This document shows positions 44,618 to 54,167 of a DNA stretch of 64,000 bases, piece by piece. The notes below the pieces were generated by a model that worked only from the letters and a program-made list of their open reading frames with translations, was not told the origin of the DNA and did no database searches. Location of the stretch: contig JAJGBQ010000006.1 of NCBI GenBank assembly GCA_022457065.1, forward strand, positions 1,674,001 to 1,738,000, given 5' to 3'. Made by a program: the position numbers and the translations under genes. How positions within the stretch are numbered: position 1 is the first letter of the stretch; each line of letters opens with the position of its first letter. The DNA is from Curvularia sp. ZM96. Lineage: Eukaryota > Ascomycota > Dothideomycetes > Pleosporales > Pleosporaceae.

Positions 44618-45634
44618 ATGATGGGTAGCAACGCCGAGCTTTATCCAGGAGACAAATACTTCAAATCCTTTACCAAGAGATGGCATAACAAGCCATATCC
44701 ACAGATCTCACCCCTCCTCCCAGAGCTGCAAGCCACCGGCAGTACTGTGTTCATCACGGGTGGTGGTACTGGCATCGGCAAAGCCATAGCTATTGCGTTC
44801 GCACAGGCCGGTGCAAAAGTTGTCGCCATCTTCGGCCGCCGAATTGAAAAACTGCAGACGGCTGCTGAAGAGATCCGCAAGGCAAATCCTAACGTGGCAA
44901 CTACCGTCATCTTTGAGGCCGTCGACTTGAGCCAGCGTGCTGCCGTCGATGTTGCCTTCACCAATGCTATTAAGAAGGCTGGCGAAGCTCAGATTGACAT
45001 CTTCATACATAGCGCCGGCATCCTTCAAACCAACGGGGTTGTCGCAGGCTATAGTCACGATGAATTCCGGAATGGTCTGGAACTCAATACGGTTGGAGCA
45101 TTCAATACTGTCCAGGCGATGATGCCCTTGTTAGCCCACGAGGCCAAGGTCTTCAACATCTCCTCATGCATTGCACACATCAGTCTGATGCCTCGTTGTT
45201 GGGCCTACGCTACTACGAAGATTGCAAACATCAAGATGTTCGATTATCTCCAGGCCGAAAATCCCAATCTACATGTTGTCAACGTCCACCCTGGTGTCGT
45301 GAATACCGATATCAATGCTTCCACGGAGCATGAAGGCATAGGGGTCGATGATAGTAAGTAGATGCCCATTCGTTTCGCCGTTTCGCCATTTCGCATACCT
45401 CTATGCTTCTCCAAAGGTCTAGTTCAGCTGTCTTGTCTTCACCACACTAACTGATTACCATCGATAGTCGACCTCCCCGCTCACTTCCTCGTCTGGCTTG
45501 CATCTTGTGAAGCGGAGTTTCTTAAAGGAAAGTTCGTGTGGGTTAATTGGGATGTTGATGATTTAAAGGACCGTGCCGATGACATTAAGAACTCGTTAGT
45601 CCTGACAGTTGGGCTACATGGTGTTCCGTTGTAG
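44618..45634 (+). CDS. Short-chain dehydrogenase/reductase, 300 aa
   Basis: Two exons, 44618-45353 and 45468-45634, joined through an intron with GTAAGT and ATAG ends. The classical SDR order is clear: nucleotide-binding TGGGTGIG near residue 48, a VDLSQR acidic turn, HSAG in place of NNAG, catalytic Ser in NISSC, and Tyr-x3-Lys as YATTK. After that come VHPGVVNTDIN and a C-terminal WLAS...LKGKFVWVNWDVDDL. It should be an NADP(H)- or NAD(H)-dependent oxidoreductase of small carbonyl or alcohol substrates. All catalytic residues are intact. The position next to a Zn2Cys6 factor and near a tyrosinase, with duplicated TTCCGCGGAA sites in its promoter, suggests a role in a small secondary-metabolite or catabolic unit. 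Confidence 0.9.
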
Positions 45635-45845
45635 TCTGTAGAAGGATTCTTGATCTACGCAATGAATTCGTTACAAAATTGGCAAAACTTAAATTGCTAT
45701 AAACGAACAATAGCTCGCTGTGTCTTTCTTCAAGAAAATAATCAAATGTAATGTGTGTACGTGAGAACCTTGATGAAATAGTTTGGGATATAATTGACTC
45801 AATTGTAAAGTAAAATCTCCAATAGTTGTGATCCTATCACCGTGT

Positions 45846-45853
45846 GCTACAAG
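45846..45853 (+). repeat. Target-site duplication, left copy (GCTACAAG)
   Basis: GCTACAAG directly abuts the left end of the MITE and is repeated exactly at its right end. An 8-bp duplication is the hAT superfamily hallmark. Confidence 0.85.
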
Positions 45854-46140
45854 TAGGCTGGCAAATGGGTACCCCCTACCCAAGGGTTGGGTTGGGTAGG
45901 GTAGGGTCGCACAGGGCGTGGGTTGGGTTGGGTTGGGTTTGACGTCATAATCACTTGTTTAAAACTAAACATATTTACTACAGCTTACTAGCAAATATTA
46001 GTAGATATATATACATACTACTGTGATCAATAGCTGTGATAAATAGTAGATCTATGTCGAGATTTTGAGCTACCCAACTCTACCCAACCTACGTCAGTAC
46101 GTGACCCAACCCAACCCTACTCTACCCATTTGCCAGCCTA
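45854..46140. mobile_element. hAT-type MITE, 287 bp
   Basis: The element starts with TAGGCTGGCAAATGGGTA and ends with its exact reverse complement: 18-bp perfect terminal inverted repeats. It is flanked by the 8-bp direct duplication GCTACAAG (45846-45853 and 46141-46148), which identifies a hAT-type insertion. Subterminal regions on both sides carry tandem TTGGGT/TAGGGT units; the centre is AT-rich with no reading frame. It cannot code for a transposase, so it is a non-autonomous MITE mobilised in trans. It sits between the SDR and tyrosinase genes. Perfect TIRs and target duplication suggest a fairly recent insertion. Confidence 0.88.
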
Positions 46141-46148
46141 GCTACAAG
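46141..46148 (+). repeat. Target-site duplication, right copy (GCTACAAG)
   Basis: Exact second copy of the 8-bp duplication flanking the MITE. Confidence 0.85.
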
Positions 46149-46966
46149 TTGTCCGAGTGATGTCAGTCCGCTGCGAGCACTTGCGTATCATTTGTTAATT
46201 CCGGCACTGCTTGTCATTAGCTCTGAAGAGATATCGCGGTTCGGACCTTTGATATTCGTCAGTCCTACAAAGACGCTACACCGCCATAAGAATCGTTCTG
46301 CAACCTGATCCCATTACATAAAGCCAACTACTTGTTAAAAAACTCCAATTCTACTTCCTTATTGCATCAAATGTACCAGCGATGCATACACCGTATATTG
46401 GTGAATTCGAGGCTGTCTAGCTTATGTTTAGTTAAGACTATGCGGTCAACTAGAGCTGGCACGATGTAGATCGATCATTAAGACACTCAATTTATTATAG
46501 AACATTTTAAGGTAGATCACATGTCTATAGTAATTAAATTAAAAGAGGTTGTTGGCTTACTTACATAACATTTAGTAAGGCTAGATACTTAATCATGTTA
46601 TAATAGAGTAGTTGTCGTACAAAGAAGTCGAACGGACGCTCCATTAATCCTCAGCTAACTTTAGTAACGTTGTCTCATTTCTTTCACAGTACAGAAATTA
46701 GAGTCTTTCCTTTCAGTGATCTAAGCGGCGTAATCCCCAGTGGTGTATGGCTGTCACTTGCAAGTCATTTTCGTCATCCTGAGTAGTCTTCCGTCAGCGC
46801 TGTACGCTTTCTAACCCTATCTCTATCTTATTACTAAGTAATCTAACCTTGCCTCTACCTATCTTTAGCAACCTTATACTCTACCCCTACCTCGGTCTTA
46901 GTGAATTTTAGTGACCCTACCCCTACCTCCACCTAAGTCTTGGCAACCCTACCCCTACCCTACCTC

Positions 46967-46983
46967 CACCCATTTGCCAGCCT
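46967..46983. mobile_element. Solo terminus of a related hAT-type element
   Basis: The 17-mer ACCCATTTGCCAGCCTA matches the right terminus of the nearby MITE. It is preceded by 150 bp of CTACCCCTACC-type repeats like MITE subterminal sequence. I found no matching left end, so it is a truncated or nested copy. Confidence 0.6.
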
Positions 46984-47434
46984 AGGTAACCATGTGGCAC
47001 AGCACTGCAGCTTTAGGACTCAATCTTAAGACCCGTCTATAACTACTCACGCTCATCAATCATTACAGGCAACCGAACAGCCTGCGTGTGTGCAGAGATT
47101 GTACTTCAGTTCCGAGTCTGAAAATTTTGTTATGTTGGCGAAGTTATGGCAAGGGCCAAGACTGGCAGCTACCTCGAAAAACTCATCTTCACCTTTTCTA
47201 AGTGCACGTGCTTGATCTACAGGACTCCCATGGAGCGGTAGGATATTGTTAACGATATGGGTTTGATGGCGCACTAGTGTCCCAGGGAAGACAAAGGTAT
47301 GAAATCTTCATCCTAGTCTTGTTGCGTCCTCCCTTGATCCAAGTATATTTCGCAATGCTTGATAGCCACAGAGGATAGATCATAGCCGCAGTGTAACGAC
47401 AAACGGCTGCACCGAATTCAACAATTCTTCCTGC

Positions 47435-47444
47435 TTCCGCGGAA
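47435..47444. promoter_or_regulatory. TTCCGCGGAA palindrome
   Basis: Third exact TTCCGCGGAA. It lies about 580 bp beyond the 3' end of the tyrosinase gene in gene-free sequence, so its target is unclear. Confidence 0.35.
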
Positions 47445-48020
47445 TAGTGATCGTATGCACCTCAATATACTGACGCGGTAATCAACGGGTTAACAAAGAC
47501 TGCACCACTCAAACTATTAAACACGGAATGAAGATTTTACACAAACCCCTGTTTGCAGGATTGAATTGAATCCTTCGCTCGGAGCTCAGACATAGGAAAT
47601 CGCTAAGCGCCTCGGCTACCGGCCCGGCCAGAGAATGGGGATGAGGCTCCGCTTTGCTCTAAACCCCAGGGAGATAGCCGAGAGAGCTACTCCGGTGGCT
47701 AAGGACCGTTGGACGTGTTAGCATCAATTGCGCATTATGCATGTTCCTTCACATGCTTAGCCAACGGGTGTTGATTAATCTCAGCCGCGTCAAATGAATT
47801 TTCTGCCTCGCTTACGGTTCCGCTAGATACAGATGCGGGTTCTGAATTAGCCGGGTGATGGGTAAACAAACAAGCTGGATCAATGAGAGCTGAAATTTGA
47901 TGAATTCGGGTACACGAAGATTATACCGAAAGCAGGAATTAAATCGAATTCAGAAGCACAATGTGTTGGTAGGCGATGATGAATAGTGCATAGAATTAAT
48001 TCAAAAAGACAATATATTAT

Positions 48021-49106
48021 CTAGTAAGTATAGCACAGTAGCCCACCCTGAGTATTCAGCAACTTCTCCAGGGTAACATTGGGTGCCAGATTTCCAATGT
48101 TGACTTCAAAGTCTAGCGTAATGTTGTATTTGCCGCTGTAGTCTTCAGCGATCATGTTACCCCCAACCTCATGAAGGCTCTTGGGAAGGTGCTTCTGCTG
48201 CCACTTCCAGAAGATCCAGTCTAGGGCGCCGTGATGCAGATAGAAAAGTGGCTCAGAGGGCGAGATAGCAGCATCACCAGCCTGTCCCAGAACGCCGCCG
48301 ATACCAAAATGGCCGCCAGCATGGATGTTTGGGTTGTCAAAGTTCTTCGCACCCTGCAGTTTACGATCGAACGCTTCGTAGTCGGGCATGGTCATGAGAA
48401 CCTCAACGACCTTTGGGTCGGCTCCCCTGTTGAGCAGTTCAGGGCTGAAGTCGCGCTTCAGGCATGATGGTTCCGGGCCTGGGAAGTTGATCATGAAGTT
48501 CTCGGGAACAAACGGCCCATCCTGGACACAGCCTCCACCGGTGCTATTGATATTGAGCGGGTTCTGCTCAGGAGTAGGCACAACCCTGATGCCGTTGCCA
48601 CCGAATCCAGTTTGAGGATCGAAGACTTCGGTTTCGTAAATGTGCGTAGAGTTGAGGTTTTGAGGGTCGGCATCTAGAGTGTAGTCCCAGTAAGGCTGAG
48701 CGCCCTTGTAGCCACACTCCTTACGAAGTGTGTTTTCGTACACAGCGACCATGTACCGATGCCATAGGATGAACTGAGCCACGAAATGGATCTTGTCCGT
48801 CAACTGGTTGTGAATGGCCAGGAAATCCTCGAATCGGTTTGTAGCATAGGGAAATCCTGATACAGACTCGACGTTTTGCAGACAGAGCACGGCATCGATG
48901 TAACTGCGTCTTTGGCGTATCGAGAGTTGTCTCCTGTGAAAAGCCTTGTTAGTATGTCTAAAGAGTTATCCAGCTACACGAGCTTACCATTCAAGGCGCT
49001 TGATGGGGCGCTTGCAAGTAGTGGCGGCATCAGTGACAGGGACTGCGGCTGCGGCTGCCAAGGATGCCAGACTAAGGGCAGAGGCGAGGAGCTGTAGCTT
49101 GACCAT
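48021..49106 (-). CDS. Secreted tyrosinase/catechol-oxidase-family copper protein, 343 aa
   Basis: Two exons, 49106-48988 and 48933-48021; the join makes LEWRQLSIRQ, the usual family start. Residues 1-21 form an Ala-rich signal peptide. CuA histidines are His81, His89 and His98 (AIHNQL, KIHFVA, LWHRY). CuB has His244 and His248 in NIHAGGHFGIGG, and the HH pair at 273-274 in FYLHHGALDW. QPYWDYTLDA between the sites is typical. The enzyme should bind two type-3 coppers and oxidise o-diphenols or phenols to quinones outside the cell. It is short, without the C-terminal lid of melanin tyrosinases, like secreted fungal catechol oxidases. It lies in the TCCGCGGA-rich island with the SDR and Zn2Cys6 genes and has a 3.2-kb upstream region. 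Confidence 0.92.
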
Positions 49107-50427
49107 GGTGAATGATATTACAAGGCAATCCAAGTGTCTGGAAGCAAGCGGAAGTGAGCTCTGTTATTTCAGAGAACGACTTTCGCTCGCCTCTTATACC
49201 TGCAGCGTACTCGTGCAGTGCTGCCCATTGTGTATTTTAGTCGCCGTTCTACCTGTGAAACGGAAGGAGCCAACGGATATGGTATACTACTGCAATAGGA
49301 TTATACAAGTGCGATGCCAAGAGTAAGGCGTTCGAAGTCTAATAGTCTCCTTGGGTCTAGGTAGGTCCACCATGCATGCCAATATACAACATGTACGCCA
49401 AGTTAGCTCGGCGGCTACCGAGGAGGAAATTTGCCAATCAAATATTGAAGCACGAGTGAAGCAATGAGTCAGTGCATATGCTGGCACCTTAGCGAGTCAC
49501 TAGTAGCAGTTCCCGGCATCCATACAGAATGCTCGGGAAAATATTTCTTTCCAAATGAAGCTATTTGGACACGTTAATCTGCTTGGGCTATTCAGCTTGC
49601 GGTACGGCTCGAAGTCCCTGCTTCCGGGTCTGCGGCTGGACATCAAGCAGGGACTGAATCTGGATACATGCACCGAGCGACGGTTAGAGCCAAGGCAAAT
49701 AGTTATCACCGGAGGCCTTGCCCTTCAGCCGCTCTAGGGGCGCCCACATTCACAAGGCTGGTGATCATGAGGATGGAAAGCTGTGTTTGGAAGCTGACCG
49801 CAGTAACGTCTCGGGGTTTATGGCCGCAGGTTACACTTGTTCAGCTGGGTTGCACGTATGTGGGTGGCGGATAGGCTCTCAATGAGTAAAGTTACTGGAT
49901 CGGTTAGTGCCATTGCTTTTGCATATGTGATCTATGTGCCAAGCTGAAGGATTGTGGCCGCAGAATGTGATTCGTTCAAATCCGACTATCCTGGACAATG
50001 TTGCATCCACCAAGGCTTATTAGGCGGGAAGCATACGGATATCGACATGGCTTGCAGCGTAATGATTAGTACTCCGAGCTGTGCTTACCTGATGTACTCT
50101 AGGTATGCAAGGGCTAGTAATCAACCGCTACCCTCTACTATTCTAGTAACGAGGATTAGAAAACCCCTATTCTGGATCATCGCTATCATTCTTCATCAAC
50201 AATATTTCGAAATCACACGTGTATGTAGCGTTTATGCAAATTATGCGTTCACTCCAAGAGTGCAGCATAAGCTTAAGCCAGACTTGAGAATAACCAATTC
50301 GATCAATCTGGACGCTGATTTGATCTTTGACTGAGCCTTACAGGCGGATACCTTTAAATTGAATTGGCTGGTTGATATTCCCAAGCAGTTTCGGTTCAGC
50401 TTTCAACCAATCCAATACGAATCAAAG

Positions 50428-50492
50428 CACGTGATACTAACCTTTCATCTCGATCACGTGATGGCCGTATTCTAATCGCAGCCAATCACGTG
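50428..50492. promoter_or_regulatory. Cluster of three CACGTG E-boxes
   Basis: CACGTG occurs at 50428-50433, 50455-50460 and 50487-50492; the last two lie in the longer palindrome ATCACGTGAT. CCAAT boxes lie beside them (TCCAAT at 50410, GCCAAT at 50481). bHLH factors of the Cbf1/SREBP type bind such sites. The nearest downstream gene is tyrosinase, 1.3 kb away. Confidence 0.45.
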
Positions 50493-50800
50493 ATGTTACG
50501 CTGTAGCATTTGCTTTAGGCTTGGCGGCTATTACATGATGCATCCAGTACTGAAATCGTCAATGCAGGCCTCTTTTCTCTGTTTTATCGGTTCAGAGCTT
50601 AGAATTAACTGATGTGGTCTAATCGATCACTAAGAGCCAATCAGATAAATCGGCAGCTTGATTGTTCCTGAGTCGGCTCTCGGCTACTTGCTAAAAAATC
50701 AAGGACTAGACTGCGAAGAACATTCAAGGACTTTCTTTGGCACCTGTTCAACAGTTTCGAACAAGCGTATCGTGCAGTAGGTTCCTCTGGCTGCCCGAGG

Positions 50801-50808
50801 TCCGCGGA
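50801..50808. promoter_or_regulatory. TCCGCGGA palindrome upstream of tyrosinase
   Basis: Fifth exact TCCGCGGA, 1.7 kb upstream of the tyrosinase start. Distance makes function uncertain. Confidence 0.35.
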
Positions 50809-52282
50809 GCACGCAAAAGGTGAGGTCAGCCAAGAACTACAAGACTCTACTAGGAGAGCTTATGTCGTCTTCTAATCTGACCACGCGAAGCGTTGAGTAA
50901 GAGCAGAAAGGACGCGTTGTGTTCGTGAATCCTTTTCGTCACGGATTTCAATGGCATTGGCCTGGCGGTCATACTGTGATGGGAGGTTAGACAAGGACGC
51001 CGAACTATTCTCATCATGAGATGTACTCTCGACTACCTTTTGCTGGTGTCTCTTGTATCCATTGATAATATTCTACAAGCTCTATAAGCACTTCAGGTAA
51101 TTGCGAAAGATAGGGTGGCGTTGTGAACTAGAAACCCGAAAGCGGACGTAAACATGCGGCTCAACAACCCGTTCTTTCACAACAACAAAAGACCCTCAGA
51201 TACTCTAACATGGGACTAAAATCCATCATCTTGATCTACCACACTCTTCCCAAATCCGTTATTCCCTCACCCGAACCTGCCATCGCACCCCCTTCCACCC
51301 CACAATCACGATACCCATCCCCGCCCCTCCCACCTGCAAAGAAGAAATCTAGAAAAAGAGGAAAACCCCCTCACCTCCAGCATCCCCTGGCTAACGCACT
51401 TCCCCCCTAACATCCCACCCCATCCCATCGTCCCGAACCGCGCCGACATCCGGCCCTTTTTCGTACCTACTATCCCCCTCAAACCCCAGAAACCCCACAT
51501 TAACCCAATAAGCCCTTCCCCCAGACAAACCCCCGCCAAGACCCCATGACCAACCGAAAACCAAAAAAAAGCCGCACGCTCATCGCACGTGCATTACAGC
51601 CCTACTAGACACACAAAAAAAGGCGCTACCAGGGTGTTACGGTAAAATCGGCACTAAACGAGAACCTCATCACGTAATGGCGTGTTCTTCTTCTGCTCCC
51701 CCCTAGCTAGTAACTACCCCATCCTCCGCGTCCGTGTTGAAAAGTCTAAATTTTGGATTTTTTTTTCTTGACTGGAAGGAAGATATGGAGCCCCCCGGGA
51801 TTTTTACTCCATGGGGTAAAAATGTCCTCCCCCGCTACGAGAAAATTGCGGGATGGGGAGGGTACAGGGGCAGAGAGGAAGGGGAGGTAGGGCGAGGGGG
51901 AGGGGGTTGGGTTTAGGTAAGAGGGTGTAGGGGAGGGTGGTGCGCATGTCATGCCAATGTTTTTTTCAAATGCTAAGTGAGGAGGGCGAGGCACATGTTT
52001 TGTTCTTGCTGTGGGGTTGAAGGGTGGAGGGAGAGAGGGCTGGGCTGTGTAGGGGTCACGTGGTAGAGGTGAGATGTAGTAGTGGAAGATAGAGTATGTG
52101 TACATGTTGGATTTTCAGCACGAGGAGTTGAAATAGCAGAAGGCGTGGTTTTGGAGACTGTTTTGCTAGTGTGATGTAGACACAAATAATATACATTACT
52201 ATGAACATTATATACAAATCTCTTCAAGCCCAATAGCTACAGTTCTGATACCTTTCGTGGCCCACTTCTCCGCCCAACGACT

Positions 52283-53701
52283 CTAGTCTTCAAAATCCCA
52301 ATATTCCATATCAAGTGAGTCCTGCCAGCCCGCAATGTCGCGCAGGCTCTCATCGTCATGATCCTTAAATGCACTCTTTTCACCCTCTACCGTCCCCGCC
52401 ACACATGGCTTCTTGCACTCGCAGCGAAACACGAGATTGCCCCCACGCGCCTCCATTGCCGCTACGATTCCCTTTTTCTTATCCTTCAAAATCGCCGGGG
52501 GTTCCATGCTTGAACTATTCAACTTTGTGCTCCAATACTCACACGTCGACTTCTTGACGCATCCGCTCATGCTAATCTTAACCCGCTTTTGCACATGGAG
52601 CTTGTGCAATAATTTCCAAGCTCGCCTGAAGAAATCAAAAATCCAAACCTCCTGGCACAAGTGCAGCTGTCTGGTACCGTTCAGCCAATATAGTGGGCAG
52701 CATGCCAGCTTGTGCTTTGGGCTGATGAAGCGGAGATCCAATTCCTTTAAGCCTTTGGAACGAAATAGGTGCTTGAGATCAAAGGGACCAGGCTCGCTAT
52801 TGTTAGGCTGAATACCAATCGACCCAAAGTAGTCAGCTGCCGACATCTCAAGCTGGATACGCCGCAGGAAAGAAGTTCCATGGAGGGAATTTTGGGCGAG
52901 GTTTGAGGCGGCGCTCCATATTGCCGATGGAGAGGACCGCGGACCGCTGGCGAGGTTTGAACGCAAAGTAGTGAAGCGCTTCACTACGACACGGTTCGCT
53001 ACTCTCATAGCCTCCATCCGCACTTGTTGGTTGACGTGGAAGATGCTTAGGTTCGGGCACGGGATGTCCGGATCGCGGTTCTTTTCTGCCTGGCTACGGC
53101 CTGGAAATGATTGTCCTACACCAAGCACAAATATTTTCAAGCAACCCATTGTGACGACATCAGGAACGCATACTGGACCGATGGCATGAAGGTAGATCAT
53201 TTCGCGCAATTCAAGAGGGAGGTGGAGCAAGTCGAAGAATTTACCAGTAGTCGCCAACCACCGGTTTCGCTCTTCTTCCTCCAGGATAGCGTATTTTGCT
53301 GGCGTGACGTGGTCGAAGCAGTAGGTATTGCGCAGCCAGGTCGCAGCATCGCACATGCGGTTTGCATCCGTGCCAATGACCAGATTCTCAATTTTGACGT
53401 TCTCTTTGTTCAGTGCCCTGATAGCAACAGTGCGATGATCGGTAGGCTCAGTGAAGGTGAACCAGTGGGCGCTTTCGAGATTGACGGCTTTTTGCTTGAG
53501 AGATGCATCGTCAGGACTTGCCGGCTTGACCATAAGAAGCTTTTCTGGGTCCTTGTGGTAACGACTGTACCGTCCAAGGAAAGAAAAGTTGCGCTTGCGT
53601 TCTTCCTTGATGAAGTCTTGGATAACGGCGACAATGCGATCTGGAGATATTGTTATAGGTTTTCCGGCCTCAGCCTGGCTTCTTGTGTACGGGAGCGACA
53701 T
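52283..53701 (-). CDS. Fungal F-box-like (2EXR-type) protein, 472 aa
   Basis: Single exon. An N-terminal ~160 residues of no known domain precede the fungal signature FFDLLHLPLELREMIYLHAI, which is the degenerate F-box/2EXR motif found in many expanded ascomycete proteins. The following FHVNQQVRMEAMRV (normally LLxVNRQIRxEA) also fits. The C-terminal ~250 residues vary and include a cysteine-containing stretch (FRCECKKPC) near residue 440. F-box proteins recruit substrates to SCF ubiquitin ligases; whether this degenerate version binds Skp1 is unknown. Such genes are often lineage-specific. No operon-like context exists; the tyrosinase lies 3.2 kb away. Confidence 0.72.
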   Translation of the reverse strand: MSLPYTRSQAEAGKPITISPDRIVAVIQDFIKEERKRNFSFLGRYSRYHKDPEKLLMVKPASPDDASLKQKAVNLESAHWFTFTEPTDHRTVAIRALNKENVKIENLVIGTDANRMCDAATWLRNTYCFDHVTPAKYAILEEEERNRWLATTGKFFDLLHLPLELREMIYLHAIGPVCVPDVVTMGCLKIFVLGVGQSFPGRSQAEKNRDPDIPCPNLSIFHVNQQVRMEAMRVANRVVVKRFTTLRSNLASGPRSSPSAIWSAASNLAQNSLHGTSFLRRIQLEMSAADYFGSIGIQPNNSEPGPFDLKHLFRSKGLKELDLRFISPKHKLACCPLYWLNGTRQLHLCQEVWIFDFFRRAWKLLHKLHVQKRVKISMSGCVKKSTCEYWSTKLNSSSMEPPAILKDKKKGIVAAMEARGGNLVFRCECKKPCVAGTVEGEKSAFKDHDDESLRDIAGWQDSLDMEYWDFED

Positions 53702-54167
53702 GGAAACGGGTTCTTCGGCGTTACACTTGAGGGCTGTATGGTAGGATTATGCTGCCGCTTCGTGTTGTAGTCAGTGGAGCCACAGCTAAGTTGGTTTGTA
53801 GAGTAGATCGAGTGAAGGCTAGTGGGGAAGAGCAAACGGCCCTCCTCCACGACCTTGTATCACCAGGCCTTCATATTTTCTCACATCAGTGTTCGAATTC
53901 CCAGACAAGTAACGCACGTGCGTCTCAGAAGGCGCCAGTGATCCATAGTTGAGCGGCGAGCCCTTTTGTAATTATACGGCATTTCATTCGGTGAAAGCAT
54001 CCACTCCAACATTTTGTAATCCCTCACGGTCGAAAAGATATTCAGATAAAGGCATAAATTGGATTAACCGCGGAAGGATATCGCTATGCTAAAGACTCAT
54101 AAGTCGTAACAAACAAACTAGCCACTCAAGGGCTTCAGATATTTATACATGATTCAACTCGGCGCAT
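53702..54167. other. Intergenic
   Basis: Promoter of the F-box-like gene and 3' flank of the permease gene, both on the minus strand. No gene is seen. Confidence 0.5.

Larger units (their letters stand above)
46149..48020. other. AT-rich gene-free region with repeat debris
   Basis: No secure gene. It contains TpA-rich stretches (46420-46680), CTACCCCTACC-type subterminal repeats (46800-46966) ending in an element terminus, and a 72-codon minus-strand frame at 47056-47274 of unknown origin. Confidence 0.45.
49107..52282. other. 3.2-kb region upstream of the tyrosinase gene
   Basis: No convincing gene. It contains a CACGTG triplet (50428-50492), a TCCGCGGA site (50801) and a C-rich block around 51240-51540. 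Frames there, such as the Pro-rich 66-codon one at 51210-51410, look compositional. Confidence 0.45.

Noticed and set aside
45873..45945. GGGTTGGGTTGGGT runs as possible telomere-like repeat
   Set aside because: They are subterminal repeats of the MITE and not TTAGGG units.
47056..47274. 72-codon minus-strand frame (GEDEFFEVAASLGPCHNF)
   Set aside because: Protein-like text but no family recognised and no supporting exon; could be a relic.
51210..51410. 66-codon Pro-rich frame
   Set aside because: Lies in a C-rich block and is explained by composition.
54067..54074. ACCGCGGA as a further site of the TCCGCGGA series
   Set aside because: One mismatch; similar near-matches occur inside coding regions (2879, 52935), so it was not counted.
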